From positions 26,296 through 90,295 of the forward strand of contig CAYXVG010000025.1 in the NCBI GenBank assembly GCA_964468205.1: 64,000 nt of DNA, in the 5' to 3' direction. Of the stretch, positions 16,843 to 23,610 are shown one piece after another. The translations under genes and the position numbers were made by a program. The notes beneath the pieces were generated by a model. The model made no database searches, was not told where the DNA came from, and was given only the letters and a program-made list of their open reading frames with translations. How positions within the stretch are numbered: position 1 is the stretch's first letter; the number at the start of each line of letters is the position of its first letter. The stretch is from CAWELS01 sp964468205 (GTDB taxonomy: Bacteria > Acidobacteriota > Terriglobia > Bryobacterales > Bryobacteraceae).

Positions 16843-17191
16843 GAAGCCGCAATAAGCCCAGGCCGGTCCGCTTCCGCCCGCTGTCGCTCCCGGCCGGCTT
16901 CCGGGGAGTGGACGCATCCTGATCACCAATCGTTCCCGTGGCCCGGTCATACCGGGTCAGCAGTTCATCCTCATCGAAGCCAATTGCCGCGGCGTATTGC
17001 CGGAGGTAGCTCCGGGCATAGATGCCGCCGGGCAGCTTCGAGTAGTCCTCGGATTCAATGGCCCTGAGGAACCGCATGCTGATCTTCGTCGCCTCGGCAA
17101 TCTGCTCCAGAGTGACTCCGTTATGAGTGCGGTGTTGTGCCAAGGGCGGAAGAAAGTCCGTATTGGGGGAGGTATTTCTGTTCCCTACCAT
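16820..17191 (-). CDS. RodZ-like helix-turn-helix domain protein (short)
   Basis: 123 aa. Residues about 22-85 match the HTH_25/RodZ N-terminal domain: GVTLEQIAEATKISMRFLRA, then the hallmark LPGGIYARSYLRQYAAAIG. RodZ itself continues into a transmembrane helix and a periplasmic domain and links MreB to the elongasome. Here the protein ends after a short basic linker and LGLLRLLGSIRIL, so it is a cytoplasmic stub. It may be a small DNA- or MreB-binding protein or a truncated rodZ relative. It is upstream of, and overlaps, the CarboxypepD_reg gene. Confidence 0.82.
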   Translation of the reverse strand: MVGNRNTSPNTDFLPPLAQHRTHNGVTLEQIAEATKISMRFLRAIESEDYSKLPGGIYARSYLRQYAAAIGFDEDELLTRYDRATGTIGDQDASTPRKPAGSDSGRKRTGLGLLRLLGSIRIL

Positions 17192-17398
17192 CGACGACCT
17201 CGGTTCGCAGAATCGTCGTTCTGCACTACAGCAACCAACATCTTATAACACATACGCGGCCTGGGTGTGGTGTTTCGGCTCTATTCATCCCTAAACTTCG
17301 GAGGAAAAGCGTTTTTCGCCATCGAAAGCTCAAGCCTGAACAGTGGTGTATCCGGGGCGGAGTGGCTGTGCCGGACTCGGGTTTGAGTTGCGGTTGCC

Positions 17399-18178
17399 TC
17401 ATGGTTCGTAGGGCCATTTCGCAGTTGTGGTGTATCCCCCGTCGATGGCGATGACCTGTCCTGTGATGTAGTTGGCGCCGGGGCCGCTGAGCAGCACGGC
17501 CATGGGCGTGATATCTTCCGGGACGCCGGGATCGGGGTTGGCCTGGACGCCTTTCAGCCAGTCGCGGTTGCTCTTCTGTTCCCAGATCTGCCGGTTGAGG
17601 TCCGTAACGATGAATCCGGGCGCAATGCAGTTCACCTGGATGTCGTGCCGCGCCCACTCGGCGGCGAGCGTGCGGGTGAGTCCGGCGATGGCGCTCTTGG
17701 TCATGGCGTAGATGGTGAGATAAGGCAGTCCGAGGAGCGACATGAGGCTGCCGATGAGTACGATTTTGCCGCCGGCGCCGCGATTGATCATCTGCTCACC
17801 GGTCTGGCGGACGAGATCGACGATACCGTGCAGGTTGGTATTCATGATCCGGTCATACTCTTCCTTCGAGTAGGCGCGGAAGTCCTTGCGGATGTTCATG
17901 CCGGAGACGCCGTGGAGGATGTCGATTTCTCCCGCGGCAGCGACGGCCTCGCGCACCGACACCGGATCGGTGACGTCGAGGCGCAGGGCTTGGGCCGACC
18001 CGCCCGCGGAGCGGATCGCTTCGACGTTCCTGTCGAGGTCCTCCATTGAGCGCGCGGCGAGCATCGTATGGGCGCCGGCGCGGGCGAGTTCGCGGGCGAT
18101 GGCCAGTCCGATGCCGCGGCTGGCGCCGGCGACGAGCGCTCGTCGTCCAGCGAGTGAGAATGGGCTGTTCTGTTTCAT
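17399..18178 (-). CDS. SDR family NAD(P)-dependent oxidoreductase
   Basis: 259 aa, classical short-chain dehydrogenase length. The cofactor motif AGASRGIG (TGxxxGIG type), active-site Ser in IGSLMS, YAMTK (YxxxK) and the C-terminal VIAIDGGYTT are all present. The start at 18178 (MKQNSPFSLAGRRALV) is the one that places the Rossmann motif near residue 18. The sequence resembles the gluconate 5-dehydrogenase / 2-deoxy-gluconate dehydrogenase type, but the substrate is not determined. The same frame stays open upstream antisense to the MATE gene up to about 20107; that extension is not part of the gene. Confidence 0.93.
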   Translation of the reverse strand: MKQNSPFSLAGRRALVAGASRGIGLAIARELARAGAHTMLAARSMEDLDRNVEAIRSAGGSAQALRLDVTDPVSVREAVAAAGEIDILHGVSGMNIRKDFRAYSKEEYDRIMNTNLHGIVDLVRQTGEQMINRGAGGKIVLIGSLMSLLGLPYLTIYAMTKSAIAGLTRTLAAEWARHDIQVNCIAPGFIVTDLNRQIWEQKSNRDWLKGVQANPDPGVPEDITPMAVLLSGPGANYITGQVIAIDGGYTTTAKWPYEP

Positions 18179-18289
18179 TAGGGGCCAGTGTACATCGCCG
18201 GGGACGCCGTGTTCCGCCAGCCGCCGGAACGGAGTCAACGGCCAGGCGAACCGGCTCGGGGTAAGTCCGGCATTACCGGCAAATAACCG

Positions 18290-18319
18290 TTGGCAAGAAG
18301 GACGGCGTTGTTGTATTCT
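18290..18319 (+). promoter_or_regulatory. candidate sigma-70 promoter before the 29-codon frame and MATE gene
   Basis: TTGGCA (18290-18295), an 18-base spacer and TATTCT (18314-18319) resemble housekeeping -35 and -10 boxes. The site lies in the 378-bp gap between the SDR and MATE genes and would give a transcript beginning about 35 bases before the small ATG at 18362. Confidence 0.4.
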
Positions 18320-18361
18320 AATTAAGTCATTCCCCTTTCGAGGGTAAGAAGGAGAGACTTG

Positions 18362-18451
18362 ATGATCAGCCCCGCAACTATGATCGCCGCGGATCCAACT
18401 GCCACGGCGAGGGTGTCTGATATCGTACCGGTCTTTCCCCTCGACCACTAA
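18362..18451 (+). CDS. 29-codon small reading frame, possible leader or precursor peptide
   Basis: A frame of 29 codons starts with ATG at 18362 and ends with TAA. It is preceded by AAGGAG seven bases upstream, one of the best ribosome binding sites in the window, and by a plausible promoter at 18290-18319. The peptide starts MISPATMIAADPTATARV and ends FPLDH. It has no Cys, no signal peptide and no run of a single amino acid typical of attenuators. It lies 105 bp before the MATE exporter gene on the same strand. It could be a regulatory leader peptide or a small exported product; it could also be chance. Confidence 0.42.
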   Translation: MISPATMIAADPTATARVSDIVPVFPLDH

Positions 18452-18556
18452 GCGGCTGGTTCCAAGCCCACTTCCAACAGTTGCAGGTTCGTTGTCCTTT
18501 GCCGTGTGCCGGTTCGCGTTTGCCGGCGCCGGCGCGAGCATTAAGGAGAAATCGAA

Positions 18557-19972
18557 ATGGGGTCCGTTGCAGAAGAAATGAAAGCGCCTCCCGGATTGTG
18601 GCATTCGATCCGGGAGGCGATCCGGGGGAACGAGCAAGACTTCACCGAGGGAAGCTTGGGGCGGGCGATTCTGCTGCTCTCGATTCCCATGGTGCTGGAG
18701 ATGTCGATGGAATCGCTGTTCGCGATTGTCGACGTCTTCTTCGTGGCGAAGCTTGGATCGGCCGCCACGGCCGCGGTGGGTCTGACCGAGGCGATGATGG
18801 TGATGGTCTACTCGATCGCCATCGGACTTTCGATGTCGACGACCGCGATGGTGGCGCGGCGCACCGGCGAGAAGGACAAGGACGGCGCCGCGGTGGCGGC
18901 TATGCAGGCCATCTTCCTGGGTGTAATCGGGGCGGCGCTGATGGCGGCGCCCGGGATGATCTTCTCGCGCCAGTTGCTCGAGTTGATGGGAGCCGAAGCC
19001 GATGTGGCCGCCGGCGGGTGGATATACGCCTTGATCATCTTCGCCGGTACACCGGCGGTGATGCTCCTGTTCCTGATCAACGCGATCTTCCGCGGCGCGG
19101 GCGACGCGGTGATGGCGATGCGCGCCCTGTGGCTCGCCAACGGCATCAACATCATTCTGGATCCATGCCTGATCTTCGGCTGGGGTCCGTTTCCCGAACT
19201 CGGACTGGAGGGCGCCGCGGTGGCTACCCTCGCCGGCCGCAGCATAGGCGTGGCCTATCAGCTCTGGGCGCTCTTCCGGCCGGGGGGAAGGATCACGGTT
19301 CGGCGCGAGCAGGTGAAGCTGGCCGGTCCGGTGATCTGGCGGCTGCTGCGCGTCTCCCTCAGCGGAATGGGCCAGTTCGTGGTGGCGCATGCAGCGTGGA
19401 TCGGGTTGGTGCGGATTGTCGCGGGCTACGGCAGCGCGGCGCTGGCGGGCTACACGATCGCGATCCGGATCGTGCTTGTCACCATCCTTCCCGCCTTCGG
19501 CTTCTCGAACGCGGCGGCGACGCTGATGGGGCAGAACCTGGGAGCGGGAAAACCGGAGCGCGCCGAGAGGTCGGTGTGGCTCAGCGGGATGCTGAACATG
19601 ATCTTCCTGGGGACGATCGGCGTGTGCTTCGTGGCGTTTGCCGAACCGTTGGTAAGGTTCTTCACGGCTGACCCCGAGGTGGTCCGGCAGGGCGTCCTGT
19701 GCCTGCGGTACGTCAGCTACGGCTACTTGTGCTACGCCTGGGGCATGGTGATGGTGCAGGCGTTCAACGGTGCGGGCGACACGGTGACGCCGCTGATCAT
19801 CAACCTGTTCTGCTACTGGTTGTGGCAGATCCCGCTGGCCTATGCCCTGGCGGCTCTGGCGGGCCTGGGGCCTGTTGGCGTGTACGCCGCGATTGCGGTG
19901 GCCGAAGGCACGATGGCGGTGGTGGGAGTGCTGGTGTTCCGGCGCGGGAAATGGAAGGAACAGAAAATCTAG
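18557..19972 (+). CDS. MATE family efflux transporter
   Basis: 471 aa with about 12 hydrophobic helices in two homologous halves, the MATE (NorM/DinF) layout. The first half begins LGRAILLLSIPMVLEMSMESLFAIVD, where the Pro of helix 1 and the FAIVDVFFVAKLG segment are typical. Such proteins export cationic drugs or metabolites in exchange for Na+ or H+. The start is supported by AAGGAG upstream with good spacing. A cytosolic N-terminal extension of about 35 residues precedes helix 1. The preceding 29-codon frame and promoter suggest regulated expression. Confidence 0.94.
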   Translation: MGSVAEEMKAPPGLWHSIREAIRGNEQDFTEGSLGRAILLLSIPMVLEMSMESLFAIVDVFFVAKLGSAATAAVGLTEAMMVMVYSIAIGLSMSTTAMVARRTGEKDKDGAAVAAMQAIFLGVIGAALMAAPGMIFSRQLLELMGAEADVAAGGWIYALIIFAGTPAVMLLFLINAIFRGAGDAVMAMRALWLANGINIILDPCLIFGWGPFPELGLEGAAVATLAGRSIGVAYQLWALFRPGGRITVRREQVKLAGPVIWRLLRVSLSGMGQFVVAHAAWIGLVRIVAGYGSAALAGYTIAIRIVLVTILPAFGFSNAAATLMGQNLGAGKPERAERSVWLSGMLNMIFLGTIGVCFVAFAEPLVRFFTADPEVVRQGVLCLRYVSYGYLCYAWGMVMVQAFNGAGDTVTPLIINLFCYWLWQIPLAYALAALAGLGPVGVYAAIAVAEGTMAVVGVLVFRRGKWKEQKI

Positions 19973-19992
19973 CGCGCCGGGCGGCGGCGCGC
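19972..19992 (+). terminator. GC-rich hairpin at the end of the MATE gene
   Basis: GCGCGCC, a 7-base loop and GGCGCGC form a perfect 7-bp stem that begins in the MATE stop codon. Further GC-rich inverted segments follow to about 20045. No U-run follows, so it could be a factor-dependent terminator or only a transcript 3'-end stabiliser. Confidence 0.35.
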
Positions 19993-20092
19993 CGGCCGAA
20001 GCCGGGTAGAACGCGCGGCCGCCGCCGGCGCGAACACCGGCGCGGCAGGGTGTACGTTCGCGCCGCGCGGGTTTAGAATGAGGACGACAACC

Positions 20093-20986
20093 ATGAAGCT
20101 CCGACAAGTCTTATCCGTCTCCTTTCTGCTGGCCGCGATACTGGCGGCCGGATACGCAGCCACTAAGGGCAGCATTTACGCCAAGGACAATTTGGTGGCG
20201 TGGTGCATCGTGCCGTTTGACGCCGCCAAACGCGGTCCGGAAGCCCGGGCGCGAATGCTGGCGGAGATCGGCGTCCGCAGGCTCGCCTACGACTGGCGCG
20301 CCGAGCACATCCCCGAGTTTGGCGCCGAGCTCGACGCACTCGACAAGCACGGCGTCGAGCTGACCGCTTTCTGGGTTCCCTCGGATCTCCATCCGGAGAA
20401 GGACGAGGTAGTGAGCAAGATCCTCGATCTGCTGGAGCGCCGAAAGGTGAAGACGCAAATCTGGGTCAACCTCAAGGGCGAGGCTCTCAAGCAACTCGAG
20501 GGCCTGCCGCAGGCGGAAAAAGTGGCGCTGGCGGCCAAGCCGTTCCGCTATCTCGGCGAGCGCACCAGGAAGATGGGCTGCCAAGTGGCGCTCTACAACC
20601 ACGGCGGCTGGTTCGGCGAGCCGGAGAACCAGATCGAGATCATCAAGGCAGTGGGTCTCGACAATCTAGGCATTGTCTACAATCTGCACCACGCCGAAGA
20701 GCAGATTGACGACTTTAACCGGCTATTCCCGATCATGAAACCCTACCTGATTGCCTTTAATGTGAACGGCATGAAGCACGGCGGGCAGAAGATCCTGCCG
20801 GTGGGGGACGGCGATCTGGAACTGGCGGCGATGCGGACCGTGCTCGAAGGCGGGTGGAAGGGCCCGGTCGGCATCCTGGACCACCGGAACGAGCTCGATG
20901 CGAAGGAGAGCCTGCTCGAGAACGTGGCCGGCATGAAGAAGGTGGCCGCGGCACTGGGCGACAAAGCGGCTCTGGCGACGTATTAG
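20093..20986 (+). CDS. secreted sugar phosphate isomerase/epimerase-like TIM-barrel protein
   Basis: 297 aa from the ATG at 20093 (AGGA about 8 bases upstream; another ATG at 20078 is possible). A signal peptide (MKLRQVLSVSFLLAAILAAG) precedes a xylose-isomerase-like TIM barrel with IGVRRLAYDWRAEH, VALYNHGGWFGEP, LGIVYNLHHA and VGILDHRNELDAKESL. In this superfamily His/Glu/Asp residues on such loops bind a divalent metal for aldose-ketose isomerisation or epimerisation. Secreted versions are common in Planctomycetes and Acidobacteria, with mostly unknown substrates. It converges on the gene below, whose frame runs into it. Confidence 0.85.
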   Translation: MKLRQVLSVSFLLAAILAAGYAATKGSIYAKDNLVAWCIVPFDAAKRGPEARARMLAEIGVRRLAYDWRAEHIPEFGAELDALDKHGVELTAFWVPSDLHPEKDEVVSKILDLLERRKVKTQIWVNLKGEALKQLEGLPQAEKVALAAKPFRYLGERTRKMGCQVALYNHGGWFGEPENQIEIIKAVGLDNLGIVYNLHHAEEQIDDFNRLFPIMKPYLIAFNVNGMKHGGQKILPVGDGDLELAAMRTVLEGGWKGPVGILDHRNELDAKESLLENVAGMKKVAAALGDKAALATY

Positions 20987-21497
20987 AGGGGGAAACCCTC
21001 GGATAATCAGCGCTTTGAGGGAGGGGGCGCGAGCAGCGGGGGCGGCAGATTGGCTTTGTTTGCGCATTTTCCACCCGCGGCAGTTCGGGGCGAAGGGCCA
21101 TATCGCCGTCCCAAGCTTCGAGGGCGGCGGCAAAGCGTCGCTCGACTTGACGGAGCAGCCTTCCCGGGTAGCGGAGCTTTGGAAGCCATTCGTGGTCCGG
21201 GACGCCCGTGGGCAGGCGGGCTTCGAGCTCGCCGAGAGTTTTGTGCTGCCAAGCGGCGCCGGCGAGCCGGAGAGCGGCGGCATGTTCATCCGCGGTTCGG
21301 ATGCCGAGGGTGGCGAGAAACCGTTCGCTGAAAGCGCGAAAGTCCCCGGTATCCGGTGGAACCAGCCGGGAACGCTGGGAGCGGAGTCCGGGCTTGTGAG
21401 CGTTATTGCTGACGCGCCGCTTGCCCGCGGCGGTTCTGGGGCCGGTGCTTTTCCTCGCGTTGCGCCGGTTCGCTTCGATTTGGGCCTGAGTCGCCAT
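20757..21497 (-). CDS. conserved 'ANRRNARKSTGPRT' family protein, 3' end probably altered
   Basis: The frame starts MATQAQIEANRRNARKSTGP and continues with AGKRRVSNNAHKPGLRS, the N-terminal signature of a family of unknown function found in many copies in Acidobacteria and Planctomycetes. The similarity runs to about residue 145 (near 21060). Beyond that the frame reads low-complexity Pro/Arg/Ser sequence and enters the coding region of the convergent TIM-barrel gene by about 230 bp, which is unlikely to be real. In a neighbouring frame a short tail with ANKANLPP ends at 21007, so a frameshift near 21060 is possible. Treat the C-terminus as unreliable. Confidence 0.6.
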   Translation of the reverse strand: MATQAQIEANRRNARKSTGPRTAAGKRRVSNNAHKPGLRSQRSRLVPPDTGDFRAFSERFLATLGIRTADEHAAALRLAGAAWQHKTLGELEARLPTGVPDHEWLPKLRYPGRLLRQVERRFAAALEAWDGDMALRPELPRVENAQTKPICRPRCSRPLPQSADYPRVSPSNTSPEPLCRPVPRPPSSCRPRSRAGSPSHRARSGGPGCRPGPSTRLRARSASPPVPDRRPPPAGSSARRASCRSH

Positions 21498-21548
21498 TTC
21501 GCCACCATTTTCCGCTGAGCGAGCCAAGCGCCGAAGCGGGGCAACGCG

Positions 21549-21713
21549 CTAAGTGGTTGCTGGGACGGGGGATATTTCTTGCGGAATGGTGTCGTTTATC
21601 TCGATACCCTCTTCTTGCCGTTTGGCAACTGGGGATGCGGAATCCAGCAACAGGGGCGCTGCCAGCAGCCCGGCGATGGCAGCAAGTATTGTCCGCGATC
21701 TGCTCGAATACAT
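21549..21713 (-). CDS. small putative exported protein
   Basis: 54 aa from the ATG at 21713. A basic N-terminus and hydrophobic stretch (SRTILAAIAGLLAAPLLLDSA) look like a signal peptide or membrane anchor, followed by a polar, Pro- and Glu-containing tail. It lies between two minus-strand genes, 51 bp before the ANRRNA-family gene. No family is recognised and the ribosome binding site is poor, so it may be spurious. Confidence 0.35.
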   Translation of the reverse strand: MYSSRSRTILAAIAGLLAAPLLLDSASPVAKRQEEGIEINDTIPQEISPVPATT

Positions 21714-21798
21714 GGTGTGGATCCATCTCACTGATTCGGCCGGGCGCACTGTGCGCCGCCCGCCGCCGATCAGTAAGTGATAGCGATGCCCCCCCGGT

Positions 21799-22707
21799 TC
21801 ACTGCCGCACCAGGCTCACGATCTGGTTTACGTCAATAGTCTGGGCCTTTTGTTGAATCTCGCCCGCGTAGCGGTTCTGCAGGCTTTTGCCTTCGTCGAG
21901 GAGTCTCGAGAACATCTGCTGGAGTTGGCCCGTGTCGATGGTGCGGCCGCCCGCATAATAGTGTTTGGCCACCTGCCCCAGCGCGTAGGTTGTAGCGAAC
22001 GAGAACGCCACGCCGGTGGCCGCGCCGGCGATACCTCGGAATTTGCGCCCGCCCGCCTTCTTCAACAGGCCGCCGATCAGCCGCCGCCCGATTTGTTCCA
22101 CATACTGGCCGGCCAGTCCCACCCCGAGGCTCGCGGCGAAGTCCTTGATGTGGCCGCGGTCCAGCTCGAATCCGTGGGCCTTGCCGATGCGGTAGACCAT
22201 CTTCGTTTGCAGCGGCAGGATGGCCATCGATGCCAGTGTTTGGGGCAGCAACTCGAGGGCCCCATTCAGTATCGAATAGTTCAGAATCATGCTGTCCAGT
22301 TCGCGGGTTTCCGCCGCGGGACCTTCCAAGGGAGCAGCCGCGATCTCCTCGGCTTGGTGGGCGAATGTCCGCGCCGGCTGGGCTTCGAGGTTGAGGGTTG
22401 CCCGCAGCCGCTCGAGAAAAGCGGCCTCAGCCTCGCTGGGCACGCCGTCGGCGTCGCAGACGCAAACGGCCATTTCGTAGGCGAGCTGCTTCGCCTCCGG
22501 GCTTTTCAACTCCACGGCCGCGTTCTCCATCGTCCGCCGTTTGAGGAGAACATCGGTGTACAAGGCCGGCAGGTTCAAGCCCCCTCCCGGGGCAAGGCTC
22601 TCCATGATCTTCCCAATCTGCTCGCGTTCGCGCTCATCCTTGGCTCCATCGGCGAACGCCGCCATGAGGCCAATGGCCAGGACTGCTTCCTGTTCTTTTT
22701 CGTTCAT
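21799..22707 (-). CDS. TerB-like / DUF697-like protein
   Basis: 302 aa from the ATG at 22707, which has GAGGGAA about 7 bases upstream; the frame stays open further upstream without a plausible start. The N-terminal half (about 1-125) is a TerB-type helical domain: AIGLMAAFADGAKDEREREQIGKIM and VCDADGVPSEAEAAFLERL carry the acidic, metal-binding-like loops of that family. The C-terminal half (about 150-302) resembles DUF697/YcjF, with amphipathic or hydrophobic segments (LLPQTLASMAILPLQTKMVYRIG and AGAATGVAFSFATTYALG). It is probably membrane associated. The function is unknown; TerB-type domains occur in stress-related complexes. Confidence 0.78.
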   Translation of the reverse strand: MNEKEQEAVLAIGLMAAFADGAKDEREREQIGKIMESLAPGGGLNLPALYTDVLLKRRTMENAAVELKSPEAKQLAYEMAVCVCDADGVPSEAEAAFLERLRATLNLEAQPARTFAHQAEEIAAAPLEGPAAETRELDSMILNYSILNGALELLPQTLASMAILPLQTKMVYRIGKAHGFELDRGHIKDFAASLGVGLAGQYVEQIGRRLIGGLLKKAGGRKFRGIAGAATGVAFSFATTYALGQVAKHYYAGGRTIDTGQLQQMFSRLLDEGKSLQNRYAGEIQQKAQTIDVNQIVSLVRQ

Positions 22708-22810
22708 AGCTGTTCCCTCAATTCTAGTATTCCGGGGACCTCGAGAACCGGGCCCGTGTGAGGCGCCGTGGATCCGGCACGGGGCCGGATCGGAGGTAAG
22801 ATAACAGGCG

Positions 22811-23470
22811 ATGGAAACCGCACAGATGATGCCGCGCTCGCTGCCGGTGCTGCGAGCCTGTGTTTCGGGCTTCCGGCCGCCCGGCGGAGAATTCAATCCT
22901 GCCGGCGGGTGGGAGCACAACTATGCTGTCTGGCTGATACTTCCCAATGCGCTCGAGAGTTCCGGGCGGGTCGAGGATACGCTGGTTGTCTTCTCGTCGG
23001 ACCACGGCGAAGGGATGGGAATGCACCAGACCGTGCTGAAGAGCTTCCTGTACGACGAGGCCGCGCGTGTGCCACTGATGGCGTCGTGGCCGGGGCATGT
23101 CGAGGAGGGCCGGCGCGACCGGGTTCGCCTGGTGTCCGGGTTGGACGTGCTTCCCACCCTGTGCGACTTCGCGGGCATTCCGGCGCCGCCGAAGATGCGC
23201 GGGCGGAGCTTGCGGCCGCTGCTCGAAGGCCGGAATGTGGAGTGGCGCGAGTTTGTCGTGAGTGAATCCGCCACCACGGGCCGGATGCTCCGCACGGCGG
23301 GGCACAAGCTGATCCGTTATGAAGGCGATGAGACATCGCAGCTTTTCGACATGAAGGCGGATACGGGCGAGACCAAGAATCTGGCGTTGGACTCGCGGCA
23401 TGGCGCTTTGCTGCGGGATCTGCAGCGCGAACTCGCGGCTTGGGAGGGCCGGCTGGAACCGGCTGGGTGA
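22811..23470 (+). pseudogene. 5'-truncated sulfatase remnant
   Basis: The readable frame covers only the C-terminal half of a type I sulfatase: HNYAVW, then TLVVFSSDHGEGMGMHQ (metal-binding Asp-His), ARVPLMASWPG, LVSGLDVLPTLCDFAGIP, RGRSLRPLL and FDMKADTGETKNLA. The N-terminal half with the formylglycine motif (C/S-x-P-x-R) is absent, and between HNYA and EDTLVVF the usual helix with the DAxIGRVLDAL-type sequence looks shortened and altered. It therefore cannot be an active sulfatase. The first 50 residues before HNYA do not resemble the family. It is an old remnant at the divergent edge next to the TerB-like gene. Confidence 0.72.
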
Positions 23471-23545
23471 TGCGGGCGTAGCCGCACACGGTCAACTGCC
23501 CGAAGCGGCGCCGCCGAGACCCGGCGCGGGAAGGGGATAAGAAGC

Positions 23546-23604
23546 GCTGTCGGGCCGGTCAGGCCGCCGCTATACCACCGCGGCCCGGAGCCAATCCCGA
23601 CAGC
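23546..23604. other. long-loop hairpin between convergent genes
   Basis: GCTGTCGGG (23546-23554) and CCCGACAGC (23596-23604) form a perfect 9-bp inverted repeat around a 41-base GC-rich loop. It sits between the sulfatase remnant and the convergent hydrolase gene, where a bidirectional terminator would be expected, but no U-run follows on either strand. Confidence 0.4.
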
Positions 23605-23610
23605 CGGCGC

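Noticed and set aside
18179..20107. Continuous open frame on the minus strand extending the SDR frame upstream through the MATE gene
   Set aside because: It is antisense to a clear 12-helix transporter, its translation is low-complexity His/Arg/Pro-rich sequence, and the SDR has its own ATG at 18178. High GC content keeps such frames open by chance.
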